The notes under the pieces: model-generated
Told to the model about the DNA's origin: nothing
The model's database searches: none
The model's input: only the letters and a program-made list of their open reading frames with translations
Shown: positions 1 through 11,116 of the stretch, one piece after another
Numbering within the stretch: position 1 is the stretch's first letter
How the letters are laid out: every line of letters begins with the position of its first letter
DNA from: Anisus vortex
Lineage: Eukaryota; Mollusca; Gastropoda; Planorbidae
Length of the DNA stretch: 64,000 nt
Direction of reading: 5' to 3'
Assembly (NCBI GenBank): GCA_949126835.1
Contig: OX421494.1
Coordinates: 17,242,038 to 17,306,037, forward strand
Translations under genes and position numbers: made by a program

Positions 1-41
1 TATTCTTTGGCACACTATTATCAAAAGGTTGCCTACCCCTG
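1..41 (+). mobile_element. 3' end of a hAT-like element, cut by window edge
   Basis: The window opens with the right terminus of the same family as the element at 20720-23413: a 'ttggcacactattatcaaaaggttgc' type end finishing in cctacccctg. The same end occurs at about 31598-31692 and in the short copy at 47864-48058. The left part lies outside the window. Confidence 0.6.
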
Positions 42-84
42 TTCTAGAGTATTTCTATATTTAGGGGTTTTACCCATCATGTCT

Positions 85-230
85 GGGCCCGGGGGTTCGA
101 ATTCTGGAAAAGACTAGGATATTTTATCGGGTCTGGGCAGGGCGGAGGGGGTCAAAGAGTCTAACCATCTTTCATGGGAAAAGCAAAGGCGTATAGGCAC
201 TGTGCTAGTCACACAATCCACTGAGTGCTT
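85..230 (+). mobile_element. degraded tRNA-derived SINE
   Basis: A B-box-like ggttcgaattc near 93 is followed by a body that parallels the better copies at 12306-12571 and 17284-17450: 'ctaggat', 'gggtctgg', 'gtctaaccatc', then 'gtgctagtcacacaatcc' near the end. The A-box region is poorly preserved. Confidence 0.55.
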
Positions 231-677
231 TTACGACTATTTCTTGCTTAAATTTTTGTAAACATTTCTCTTCATACAGCATTGTCTTATTGCTTTTTTT
301 TTAATTTCTTCATAAAAATATGAAGAAGAAAAAATATATTGCTCAATAAACACTAGAGTTTACAATTGAGTACAATCTAGAACATTACAACTTGGCAAAG
401 ACTTAAAGACTTAGTGCACATTTCTCTCCATCCCAGACATCCACGCTGAGACGTCTTAAAACATTTAATACTGTATAGTATCATTACAAGGATAACACGT
501 GAGACAGATCTAGTTTCTTCTTTCAACTCAGCACTAAATCTAAAGACCACTGCCATGTCTTAATGGTGCGACGCCTTAGCCTTAGGCAAAGTTCCGCGCC
601 ATATATTACCCAACCATTAAGGCGTTAATCGCGTTTCTTTTTTATTTTCTTTTTTTTTTCGTGTTAGTTTCTTTCGC

Positions 678-711
<34 letters not shown>

Positions 712-1448
712 AAAGAAAGCTAATATTTTTATTTAATATGTTGTACCTAAATAGTTTTAAACCGTAAAACTTTTACAAAAAAAATGTAATGTCAAAAGCA
801 GAGTTCTTTTGGTGGGATTTATTTTTCTTTTTAACAAAACAAACTTTGCCGGTGGTTTTTTTTTTTTTGGTCTTCTTTTTTTTATATTATTATTATTGGT
901 TTCCTTATTCAATGGCTTTTTATTTGTTTATAGAGAGATGGGGAGATTCCCGTTCTCGCTGGGATGTACTTTTAAGATATACCACGTGATGTTTGTCCCC
1001 GTGATTATTTCCAGCGGAACCAATATCCACGTCAGTGTAAACACGAGCCGCCAATAATGTTCATCCGGTTCAAGCTCATCATGTGATCTTCGACAGATTT
1101 GATGAGAAGTGAGAAGAAAGCACACAAAAAAAACAAAAAAAAAGTTCATCTTAAGACACTAGCCTGTACTACTTTAAATATTTACATTCTTCGTAAACTT
1201 TGTTATTACATTTCTTTCTTTGATTTTTTTGTGAAGGTACAGAACCCCCCGATTCTCGGATTATATTAATTTACCTTCTCGCTACATTTTGTAAATAAAG
1301 ATGTGCTTTGTCAAAACAAACAGCTGAGATCGGCAAAACTCGAATAGTGCAACAACAATAACAAAGAAAGAATTTCATGACAAAATACAAATCAGCTCGT
1401 AATAGCCCTGATTTAAACCTATCTGTTCTACAGCGTAGTCTACACGAG
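231..1448. other. intergenic, no gene recognised
   Basis: AT-rich sequence with a (CA)n microsatellite at about 679-706 and several A/T homopolymers. The short open frames at 789-1149 are low-complexity Phe/Tyr-rich translations of T-rich DNA and show no family resemblance. Confidence 0.5.
679..706. repeat. (CA)n microsatellite
   Basis: About 14 uninterrupted CA dinucleotides. A shorter CA run lies at about 2422-2440. Confidence 0.9.
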
Positions 1449-1800
1449 TTTTAACAGACTTGGGATTCAACTCAACGCACTTGAGGTTGAGGTTTACAGA
1501 ACTTGGGATTCAATGAACATCACGCTAATCGGACATGGAATTCAACGAACTTGAGGTTTAGCGGGCTTTGGATTCAAAGAACATGAGGTTTAGCGGACTT
1601 GGGATTCAACGAACTTGAGGTTTAGCGGGCTATGGATTCAAAGAACATGAGGTTTAGCGGACTTGGGATTCAACGAACTTGAGTTTTAGCGGACTATGGA
1701 TTCAACCAACATGAAGTTTAGCGGACTAAGGATTCAACGAGCTTGAGGTTTAATGGATAAGGCATTTAATGAGCTTGGGATTTAACTAGCTTGATGTTTA
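1449..1800. repeat. 32-bp minisatellite with alternating variants
   Basis: About ten diverged copies of a 32-bp unit built on 'gaacttgaggtttagcgg', then a short variable part and 'ggattcaa'. In the middle, 'gaactt...gggctatgg' copies alternate with 'gaacat...ggacttggg' copies, giving a 64-bp higher-order period. The outer copies are more degenerate. Confidence 0.8.
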
Positions 1801-3193
1801 TTGGACAAGCTCAAAGATGCGTTTCTTTTTTTTTTAAACTGATTTCAACCAATGGGGTTTATGCAAGGTATTTTAATTAAAAATTTTATTGAAAAAAATA
1901 AAAGAAAAACATAACGCAACGTCGGTGTAGTGTCATTATTTTTATCTGGGTTTAAAAACTAATAATCTCGTAATACTTATAAATAAACAGCCAGAAATAT
2001 CTTTTGTCCCACAGGAACCCTCAGTTTATAAAGACCCTCAAATTTGTCTCGTCCATTATGACGTTATGCAGTTGGTTAATTCAACACACACAAAAAAACA
2101 GCAAGAGAGAAAAAAATGCACAAATGTCTAAAGACGGAATGCGACAGAGCGGGTTGTTTAGTGCTAATTTTATCTCATCATCGTTGTCTAACTGTACTGT
2201 ATTACATTATGTCGTGGACATTCTTCAAGTCATTTTGCCTTTTACTCTAAATTTACTTTATTTTTATTTTAAAAAAAGAAAGGGTAAATTTGTTTCGATG
2301 CAGCCTTAGGTTTTTTGATAACCAACAAGCACACACACACATCACTGCTAGCCATTCAAATGTATTTATTGTAAGCCCAGTTCACAAATGAGGATTGAAC
2401 TTTGACTTTAAAAAAAACAAATACACACACACACACACACCCAGACAGACAAGAGAAAGAAGAAAAAAACAACAACAACGATGAAATGCACTGAAAAATG
2501 TATTTGAAGTTATTGTTTTAAAACCTGAAGTATGCCCTACACTATATTATTACCGAACACGCCGCCATCGTGAACGGAAAACAAATTGATTTTTTTTTTC
2601 AAAATCATTTTCTTTTTCTCCCCCCTCATATTGAAAGCAAAGCGAAAGAATGGCCGGCGGTGGTGGATGAGGTCGAAGAGAGAGAATAGTTTCACCCCCC
2701 CCCCCTCCAATCTTTCCTTTCCCATCCAGAAACAAAAAAAAACTCACATAGTGATAGGGTGGGGGGGGGGGGGGGGTGGAAGAGAATAAAAAACTGGAGG
2801 TGGGTCTGCACAATCATGTGAAATTCATCAAGTCTGACACTTTCTTGGACCTTTGCCTGCAGTACAAGTTTCCACCTATTTAAGAATATGTTGTTTTCCA
2901 GTCCTGTTTTTTTATTTTTTAAATACTTTTTTCATGTTTCTTTTTTTTCCTTTTTTTTTTTTTTTGTTCAAGCCAGAATCGTTTATTCTGGGGGTATTGA
3001 CAAGGTAGATAGGTGTGAGTTTAGATACAATATCTTTAACCAATGTATTGTATTACACGTGTGAATGCCCAAAGTGGAATGTCGAGAAGTGGATCATCGT
3101 GCTCTTTGTGGTATGCTTCATGAATTTCTTCGCTACGACAAATTTGTGAGATCCCGTGAGTTATGCTCAATGGCCCAAGGACTATGATACCAT
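1801..3193. other. intergenic, low complexity, no gene recognised
   Basis: Contains a C run at about 2695-2706 and a G run of about 16 at 2761, separated by purine- and pyrimidine-rich tracts. Open frames here are low-complexity and were not accepted as genes. Confidence 0.5.
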
Positions 3194-3417
3194 TGCCTTA
3201 TGTTTAATGAATTCAAGAATAGGAGCCCGCTGGGTTATGTTTAATGAATTCAAGAATAGGAGCCCGCTGGGTTATGTTTAATGAATTCAAGAATAGGAGC
3301 CCGCTGGGTTATGTTTAATGAATTCAAGAATAGGAGCCCGCTGGGTTATGTTTAATGAATTCAAGAATAGGAGCCCGCTGGGTTATGTTTAATGAATTCA
3401 AGAATAGGAGCCCGCTT
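3194..3417. repeat. 37-bp tandem repeat, about six copies
   Basis: The 37-bp unit begins gggttatgtttaatgaattc and ends aggagcccgct. Apart from the start of the first unit the copies look identical as read, which suggests recent expansion. One further unit lies about 1 kb away at 4441-4474. Confidence 0.9.
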
Positions 3418-4440
3418 GTCAGGATGTGTTTAGGATTAGGACATCAACCTGGCAGAAGTTGGACAATGAGAGGGGTGCGGAGTCGTAGGTGAGTGGGGGG
3501 TAGTGGTGGCAGGTTGTCTTGGGGTATGAGTTACCGTGACTGGAATCGCCCTGGAATAATTATTATGTCTCTCCTGGCTCGTTAGATATTATGACGGATA
3601 CAACAGACAGTTCTAAGTAGTCAAATAAATCGCTGGTTAAGTTCAGGTGTTTATGATCATGTCAATTCTTCACTCAATGGCAAGATACATATACGAATTT
3701 GCACAGGCTTCAGTTAACACTCAACACATGGTACTGCTAGGTTATCCAACATTAGGGAACGTAGCTATGTTCATGAAAATACTTACACTGGCAAAATATC
3801 TATCTATACACATGCGGGCGGTATATCCTATGGAACGAACTGAATATGTGGAGGCTAGAAACGGACATGTTTCTCCACCTAACGCTTGAGCCGAAGTGCG
3901 CTAAAACTAGTTAAGCGCGCTTTCGTGGATTTTAGTCACGTGATCAGTGGTCAATTTGATTGGATAGCTACATTAGTTTAGAATTACATATGTTCTGGTT
4001 GGCTGGTTTGAAATATACTTGCATAGAGGATTGACTATTGGGGGGAAAAATAAATGAGTAGTTACTATCAAAATACAACATGAATCATAATGACAGCATA
4101 ATAGAATATATATATATATATATATACATACATTAAAGAATACACACACGTACAATCACACATACAAATGGTGTAATACCAAATTGGCTGAATCAAGTTG
4201 CAAACTCTGAATTCGGGAATGAAAGAGTGTAGAGAGGGTTAAAGAGAGGTGAGGAGAAGAGTGCTGGAGGATTTCACTTGCGTAAGAAGAGGGGAAGAGG
4301 TAATGGCATCCCCTACTCTCTTCTTTCTAACCTAGACTTTGCGCTAATCTAAGGTTCGCTTGCTATGCTTGGGTCTATCTATGTATGCTATCTGACTAAG
4401 GGTGCTACTAAGGTTACGGTTAAGTCCAGAATCGTGACAC
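3418..4440. other. intergenic, no gene recognised
   Basis: An 80-codon open frame at 3647-3889 has no recognisable domain and no supporting splice or codon pattern. A short (TA)n tract lies at about 4109-4126. Confidence 0.45.
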
Positions 4441-4474
4441 CCTGGGTTATGTTTAATGAATTCAAGAATAGGAG
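4441..4474. repeat. isolated copy of the 37-bp unit
   Basis: 'ctgggttatgtttaatgaat' through 'aggag' repeats the unit of the 3194-3417 array and directly abuts the 3' end of the SINE at 4475-4729. Confidence 0.8.
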
Positions 4475-4729
4475 TAAAGTATCCCGTCGTAACAAATTTG
4501 TTCCATGGGGCCGGTCAAGCAGCGTTCACCAGTTTCTCTGGTCACGGAATAATAGGAGATTGTGTGGCCAGCACAATGCCCAGCCGCATTTACCTTACCC
4601 CAACTTAAGTCAGGTACCCGTCAGAGCTGGGTAAACTCAGGGACACCCTCCAGACCCAGAAACCAATTCTACCCTTCACCAGGATTCGAACCCAGGACGG
4701 CAGGACCTTCGGTACGCCAGCCGAATGCG
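4475..4729 (-). mobile_element. tRNA-derived SINE, reverse orientation
   Basis: Read on the minus strand it has a tRNA-like head with B box (complement of ggattcgaaccc at 4682-4693), the family body ('ctgagtttacccagctctga', 'ggtacctgac', 'aaggtaaatgcggctgg'), and the shared 3' end 'actggtgaacgctgct...gggatactttact'. The same family occurs at 12306, 15975, 17284, 17641 and 54243. It is a polymerase III-transcribed type of element that needs LINE machinery in trans. Non-coding. Confidence 0.85.
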
Positions 4730-5212
4730 TAAGAAAAGAAGACCACGGGGTTAAGTTCAATGCATAGAGAACAAGACAAGAGATCCCTGCGTTTTGCTCA
4801 AGGACCTATAGCATAGATGACTTTTTGTAACGTTCAATGGCATAAGAACAAAAAAATATCTGCTGGATGGTTAAAGCCCAAATGAAGAGTTTTTCCAAAT
4901 AACGGGTCGCGAAAAGGGTCACGAAATCTACCGTAAATGACAGAAACAAATTTAAAATCTAGGCCTGTTTATCTTGATGTACAAGCGACAGACATATAAC
5001 AGTATATTTCACCCCACAAGGCTTAGGGCCATAACGGACCCATTTGTAATATTTGAAGAGAATATTTAGATATTTAGATACAGCCCTCGGGTATACAATA
5101 TTGGAATTTACAGTAATAAAAATAAAGAGTAGTATACGCGATAAAACAAATGTTAAATGGTAGAAATATAAATAAAAAAACAATCATGAAAATTTACAGT
5201 TTGGGAACGTTA
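4730..5212. other. intergenic, no gene recognised
   Basis: AT-rich spacer between the SINE and the hAT element. The open frame on the minus strand (4959-5183) is low-complexity and unsupported. Confidence 0.45.
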
Positions 5213-5469
5213 CTCTAAAGCAGTGGTTCTTAACCGGTGCTCCGCGGAGCACTGGTGCTCCGCGAGGTAGTTGCAAGTGCTCCGCGAAATTATGAAACTA
5301 AAAATGTAATGTTCACTCACTTACTCTATCTGATTGAGCTGAACAAATGCTTATAATATGTAGTCCAAACGGGGAAAAATCGGCCTTTTTGCCTATTTTT
5401 ACTGTTTTTGTAACGAAGTTTTGACACACTTGTACTAATGCTACATAAATAAAATTTATATGTGATTAA

Positions 5470-7302
5470 AGTTGAAGCCTTTCCTTCTCTTAATGATAAC
5501 ACTGCCGACGAAATTATTTCAGCAGTAACTAACTAACTAACTAGAACTCCTATTGGAAGCAAGAGCTGGGAGTATTATTCCCTTGTAGCTCTCAACAAGA
5601 ACTCAGCCGTGAGTTTGAGCACGGCTCTATCTCCGTAGAGAACAGTGGATAGTGGGTCACCCGTCCCATCTCCTCGATCGACGAGACGGGGGCACTCCCG
5701 CAGGATATGCTCCACTGTCTCCTCCTCCTCCTCCCCACAGTGGCGACACCGCGAGTCGTAATTAGGCCGGAACCTGGCAAAGTGTGCCCCAATGGGGCAG
5801 TGGCCAGTGCGGAATTGAGATATGATACTCTGTTCCGACCTATTTAGGCACCACCATAGGTCGGCGCGGGTAGGGCGGGGCAAATGCCGCCAGACTTCTC
5901 GGCCCTTGTCAGAGCAGTCCCAGCTCTCGTTCCACTTTTCTGTCTCCCACCTCCGGATCAATGTACGGGCCTTCTCAAAGGAGCATGGCGTGCTGCCGGG
6001 CTCCTCGGAGGTGGGTGTGCTCAGCCCACCTTTTTTTGGCAAGGTGGTCTGCTCTCTCATTGCCAGGTTGGCCTGTATGCCCTGGGACCCACTGCAGTAG
6101 CACGCGGTCTCCAAAGCGCTGGCTTAGCTCGTCTGAAGCCATTAGAATTGTTTCTATCTGAGGGGGCCAGTTGCTCAGATTCTCAATAACTTGGAGCACC
6201 GACAACGCATCAGTCAGGATGATGACGGTCGTAGAGCCGAGGGCGCCTTCGACGTGGCGAAGGCGGATCCACTCCAGAGCCCGACTGATGGCCTCGATCT
6301 CTGCGCCGTAGTTGCAGAGACCGTCGCAAGGCCCCCATAGTTCGTTTCTATTCGGGTTGCCGGGGTACTCTATGTAAACACCAAAGCCGGCGGTACCGGT
6401 TTCTGCATTAGCCGACCCGTCAGTGTAGACATGGACAGCCCCGGGCGGTAGGGCATTTAGCGTGTCCATGGCTACTTTTCTGAGTAGTTTTGGATCGGAC
6501 GTTTTGCTAATTGAGGTGTCCTTCAGCTTCGTCCGTATTTCGGGGAGCGTTGGCGTGTTCCCCGAAGAGAAACTCGAGTACCTTTGCATAGGCAGCCTTG
6601 TATCGGGTAGGTCGATATCGGATGACAGCCTTGTTGCGTGGTGCATAAAGGACTGCATCTTTATTCTCTTACTACCCTTCCAGGTGTCTACTAAGACTCT
6701 AGTTGGGAAGCTTTCCTCGAGTCTTTTATAGAGCTCGTAGGTCGTTATGACAGCGCGTTCTCTCCTAAGCTGAAGGGGTGGTATGTTAGCCATCACCTCA
6801 GCAGCTGTCACTGGGGACGTTCGAAAGGTGCCACAGATAAAGCGTAGTGCTTTGTTCAGCAGTAACAGAGCATTTAACTTTATTAGAAGAAAAGATTGAA
6901 TTTTATTTTCCATCAATAAACGTAGAAACATATGACGGATACGTAATCCCTTTGCTACGGTTGATACATCATATAGTAAGTTGCCAAACCAAGAAGAAGA
7001 AGAATTAATCAACCTATCATAGGATCGTACACTTAAAATAAAATTTTCCGAAATGGTTCTGGAGGAATTTTGGATCTTTGTGCAAGAAGAATACTCAGCT
7101 CTCTCCATGAAGGCACTTAAACCTTGTTGCAATTTTCAACATCATATTTGTGTGAACTCGGTTTCTCGATAGTCAACAACATAAGAACTAAAAAACGAGC
7201 AACACTTACTAATTTGGATGAAGAATTGAGGGTAGCTATTTCTAAAATTAGGCCTAATATCACTGAAATTTGTAAAAACCGTCAAGCTCAGGTTTCACAT
7301 TA
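5470..7302 (+). pseudogene. hAT transposase C-terminal remnant (ZBED/FAM200-like)
   Basis: A short left piece (about 5473-5529, reading ...DNTADEIISAV) and a right piece (6867-7302) are parts of one coding sequence separated by the LINE. Removing the LINE and one target copy makes the frame continue through 'TLLEEKIEFYFPSIN'. The right piece includes 'IRNPFATVDTSYSKLPNQEE' and ends with the hAT dimerisation segment 'CELGFSIVNNIRTKKRATL', 'NLDEELRVAISKIRPNI' and a stop at 7300-7302. This C-terminus resembles ZBED5/FAM200-type transposase-derived proteins. Frame changes near 6930 and 7125 and an in-frame stop near 7020 show it is dead. The N-terminal DNA-binding region and most of the catalytic core are missing. 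Confidence 0.8.
5530..6854 (-). mobile_element. 5'-truncated LINE with RNase H (I-superfamily type)
   Basis: Flanked by a 12-bp direct repeat ttcagcagtaac (5518-5529 and 6855-6866), a target duplication inside the hAT transposase. The minus-strand 3' end carries a (TTAG)n tail next to 5530. Coding order on the minus strand: the end of the reverse transcriptase ('ALRFICGTFRTSPVTAAEV'), an RNase H domain, then a C-terminal CxxC...H...C segment ('CRHCGEEEEETVEHILREC') and a stop at 5575. RNase H acidic residues are visible in YTDGSA, GAEIEAIS, ILTDALS and GNERADHLAK. The frame shifts at a T7 tract (6031-6037), just after the RNase H domain. An RNase H after the reverse transcriptase is characteristic of I-superfamily LINEs. 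This copy lacks ORF1, endonuclease and most of the polymerase, so it is inactive. Confidence 0.88.
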
Positions 7303-7547
7303 GATCTGAATCTTTTTATTTTTATGAATTAAATTTTGCTCAATGTTATTTTTTACTTATTAAATTTATGTTTATTAAAAATTTGGTTATTAAACTCTTA
7401 TGTTATAATCATTTATTTTCAATAAAAGTCGTACGTATGTGTATTTGTTTTTTTTTTTAACTCCTTGATTTTGGTGCTCCCCAAATTTTTGTCATGATCA
7501 AAAGTACTCCCCGACTTCAAAAAGGTTAAGAACCACTGCTCTAAATA

Positions 7548-8865
7548 ACAGGAGAAATCTACAGTGTGTTTATAATAATTTCGAATATTTGTTCAGCTTC
7601 ATCACCATTTCCTGCGAGCAGTTATGTGTACGAGAATTGTGTGGTTGAGGCTAGGACGAGGATACTAAAATGAGCTATGTGCATAACCATGAAGCATAAG
7701 CGTAGCCAATGAAATGGGACGGGGGAACACAGTCCGGACCTCCGCCTCATTTTTTTTTATCAAAATGGATGCAATTAAAAAATGTTACTTTTTAAAAAAA
7801 AGAAATGTTAATAATTTTTAAGACAGTTATTTCGAATATAGCGTTAACCGATTTTGAAACTTTGTTAGCATTTACATTATTACTAGAACAATTATATTAA
7901 ATGTTCTATGTTTTTCTTTTGATATTAATGTATAGCCATTTTTTTTTTGTCGTTCTACATTATTATAACGTTTTCAACATCAGCCTGTGATCTCGCACGC
8001 ATAATTGAACTAGAGTTTTTGCCCCTTAACTCGTCCTACAAATTACAATTCGCTATGTTGCCTATTCCCCTCGGCATATTACCACACGACATTATAGTAG
8101 GCCTATATTAATTGATTTATCTACCCATGATTAAAAGACATATCACACTGCGCGAGTAACTTTTGTCTCTCCCTACAAAAACTGAATGAAATGTTTGTCT
8201 TGGTGCTCTGCATATTATGGTTAAAATTAAAGCCTTATAATATATCACATTAAGTGACGGACGTTGATTCGGTGTAGACTAGTGTAGACAAAAGCAAAAG
8301 ACTGCTAAACGTTAGCCGATATTTACGTAGAAATAAATGTAGATATCACCATCACCTATTCTGCCGGTGAAGCAATTTCTCTCATTTCTTATAATCTATT
8401 AGTTTAGTTTCTATACACCGATGCCCATGTTTAATGCAGCCCAAGATGCTAAGTAAATTATTTTATTTATTTATTTATTTTGTTCTTGTAAAAGTTCCAA
8501 GAATTAGTTTCGATGTCTATTTTTCTTACAACGAATTTTGATTTCATCTTCTTTCAAATGAGTATGTGTTTGAGCAGGAGGTATTAAGAGACAGGAAGGA
8601 GCATAAATCGTACATCCGCAAAGCAAACAGACGATGAGGCTATACAAAAATGTATGTTGGTGTTGTTGTTTTTTTAGTTTCTTGTTTTTTTTGGGTGTGG
8701 ATGTAGTTGTTTTTTTTGTTTTGGTTGTTTTTTTGTAGTTTGACGTTTTGGAATAAGAGTTAATTCTCCACGGAAACGATTTTTCTTTTAATTAAAAGAT
8801 ACATATACTTCATACTAATTTATTTTTCTTTTGCTCAGCATTCCTTAAGTTCATTCACCTACATT
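7548..8865. other. intergenic, no gene recognised
   Basis: AT-rich DNA with T-rich tracts (for example about 8660-8745) and a short (TTTA)n at about 8460. No coding frame of note on either strand. Confidence 0.5.
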
Positions 8866-9020
8866 TGTTCCGTAATCGACCAATTCATTTAACAACTGGT
8901 GCCCAGTATTCGACAAATACGTTCATATATTCGATCAGTTCATTTAAATACTTTCGCTCCGTATTCGATCCGTGTGTTTATCTGCTTTTGCTCAGTATTC
9001 GACCAGTTCATTTAACTTTT
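8866..9020. repeat. diverged tandem repeat, about 60-bp period
   Basis: Three to four degenerate units share 'cgtattcgaccagttcattta' followed by a variable part and 'cttttgctc'. Unit boundaries are approximate. Confidence 0.6.
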
Positions 9021-10672
9021 TAAAAATTTGAAGTATGGTATACAGTATACAGGAAAGGTTAGAACCCCAGTTCCGTAGTCACATTTTGTTTGACATTAAC
9101 TTCCAGGCTCCCCCACGGCAGTCACGGCCCTACCCCTTTAAGAAGAGCATCAAACGCTAAGTTTAAGTTTAACCGTGTTATTCCTACCCCTGAAAATTGT
9201 CCTTAGCTGTGGCATTTCACCAAACCTTTAGGAGACCCCCACAGTATTAGTGTTGACTAATTAATAATAATAGTAATAAACAACAACAACAACAGCTAAA
9301 CCAGTAATACGTTAGTGAGGCCCGAGATGATATATTTCCTTCTAACATTCCCAATTTCTAATTAGCACAGCAAGCACTTCACCCGGGCCCATCACCCCTT
9401 AACTTTTATTTCTAGCCAGAAGGTCGACAAAAAAAAATCTTACCCCCGGTGTACTTACTTAAACGTTTTCTCTTACCTTTCTTCTTCTAACACTTTTATG
9501 TATATAGCTAATGAGAGGGGGAGAGTGGGTACGGTAGACTTATTGCATAAAACTTGCTGCCTTCACGTGTTTTTTATCGCTCTCTCTCTCTCTTTCCATA
9601 CTGCCTAGAAACAACAATCCAATAAAGTAATAAAACCAAGTAGATACTTAGAGTGAAAACACACACAATAAACAAAAAAAGTTTAAAAATAGAACATACA
9701 TGAACACAAAACACACAAGCAAGAAATAGATTGCTGGCCTCTATACGGAATACAAGATATTGCTTTATAGACTAAACCGGTGACGCCTTTCTTCCATACA
9801 ACAGACACATTGAATTATGTCTTTAGGTACGTCACATCATCTCTCTATGACAATGAATATAGCGCTTCAGCATTCGGCCATTGCAATTCATCGGCATTAT
9901 TCAAACACGGTGCGTCTGCTATGTTTCCTAACTTTTAAATTGGAACAATCCGGGTGTTTTCTTTTATTTAGGCGTTAAGGATTCAACTTTTGTATTTTAA
10001 AAAAAAATTGGTTACTTATTTTAAAAGAAGTAAAATGAGTAAAATGTGAATTAGTTTTCATGTTGATAAGTTTCGAAGACACCTCTGAGTGAATATCTAT
10101 ACGTGGTTATCTGCGATCTTTAGTTTAAACAAAAAATAAAGTGTCCGGACAGTCCGGTATAAAATAAAAGGAAATACCGGTACCAAACACGTATGATGGA
10201 TACCCGGAAGGGAAAGGAAGAAGTGTGCAATATTTTCCTGAAAAAGTATCTGGCAACCCTATTACTATTATGTCTATTGTGGACAATCTTTGCATATAAT
10301 GAGAAAACTGGAGTTATTTTCTTTGAGCTTTTAGTTGGAAATTGTTGGTATGTTGGTGGATATTGAACGAAATTCCAACATTTGGTAGATAGTGGGAAAG
10401 AAAATTAAACATTTGATAGACAATGAAAAAACTTGGAAATTTTATGGAAAATGAATAGATAGTGAAAAAAAGTTGAATATTTTGTAAGGAAAGAAAAATT
10501 TCATCTTTTGGTTGATATTTAAAAATAAAAGCTGTAATGCTGACGCGCGCTCACCAAAAAAGTATTTTGTTCCATTCAACTTTATTTTTTTATATGCATA
10601 AGCAAATCAAGAATTTTTACTTCTAAACGTCTCAAGTTTGATTAGTTTCAATCTTTAAAAAAGTACGCTTGG
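9021..10672. other. intergenic, no gene recognised
   Basis: No supported coding region. The stretch 10330-10510 shows weak internal repetition ('tggtagatagtg...aaacatttgatagacaatg'), an old tandem array too diverged to define. Confidence 0.45.
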
Positions 10673-11116
10673 CAGGGATGGATTAACCATTAAGCACAAT
10701 AAGTGCGTGCCTATAGCATCAATTAAGAAAAGGGACGAACCGCACACAAAAACTTCATATCAGGAATTTCCCTCAATCCGTAGTCCATAATATGGTGTAA
10801 TAACACTGCAAACGCTGCAGCTGAGCCATGATCCTCAAACAAACAAAAATAAAGGTCCCACATTATAGAACAAAAATATATATTATCAAAAGAATCGGTA
10901 ATTTTAACAAATAGGAGACAACTCCTCACAAATGAAAACTGGACGAAGACAGCGAAGACAGCGACTAAACGTCTAACTGTAAATTTGTGTTCAATTGCAA
11001 TAACTAAATTGTCTTTTATGGTTTAGTATTGTTTTATATTTTGAATTCCTTATACAAAGAGGGGCACCAACATATTTTTAGTACTTAGGGCCTCTCGGGG
11101 TCTTAAACCGGCCCTG
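10673..11116. mobile_element. small TIR element, probably hAT-like
   Basis: Left end cagggatggattaacc at 10673 and right end cttaaaccggccctg ending at 11116 are imperfect inverted repeats of the CAGGG(C/A)(C/T)GG type common in hAT elements. No convincing 8-bp target duplication was found because the right flank is a (TG)n run. Confidence 0.5.

Larger units (their letters stand above)
5221..7539 (+). mobile_element. hAT transposon, internally deleted and LINE-interrupted
   Basis: The ends are inverted repeats: cagtggttcttaacc at 5221 and ggttaagaaccactg ending at 7539. They are flanked by an 8-bp target duplication with one mismatch (ctctaaag at 5213-5220, ctctaaat at 7540-7547). An 8-bp duplication and CAGTGG-type ends are typical of the hAT superfamily. 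Subterminal repeats ('ggtgctccgcg' left, 'ggtgctcccc' right) lie just inside. The interior holds a broken transposase C-terminus on the + strand and a minus-strand LINE inserted at 5530-6854. Without the LINE the element would be about 1 kb, so it was already internally deleted. Confidence 0.88.

Noticed and set aside
2537..2813. Three overlapping open frames on both strands
   Set aside because: Low-complexity products of purine/pyrimidine tracts and homopolymers; no family resemblance.
3194..3417. Regular array considered as CRISPR-like
   Set aside because: Units are directly tandem without variable spacers, and the DNA is from an animal nuclear genome.
3647..3889. Possible small protein gene of 80 codons
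   Set aside because: No recognised domain, splice context or codon signal; length is within chance expectation for this region.
4682..4693. tRNA B box suggesting a tRNA gene
   Set aside because: It is the head of a tRNA-derived SINE; the acceptor stem is not complete and the SINE body follows.
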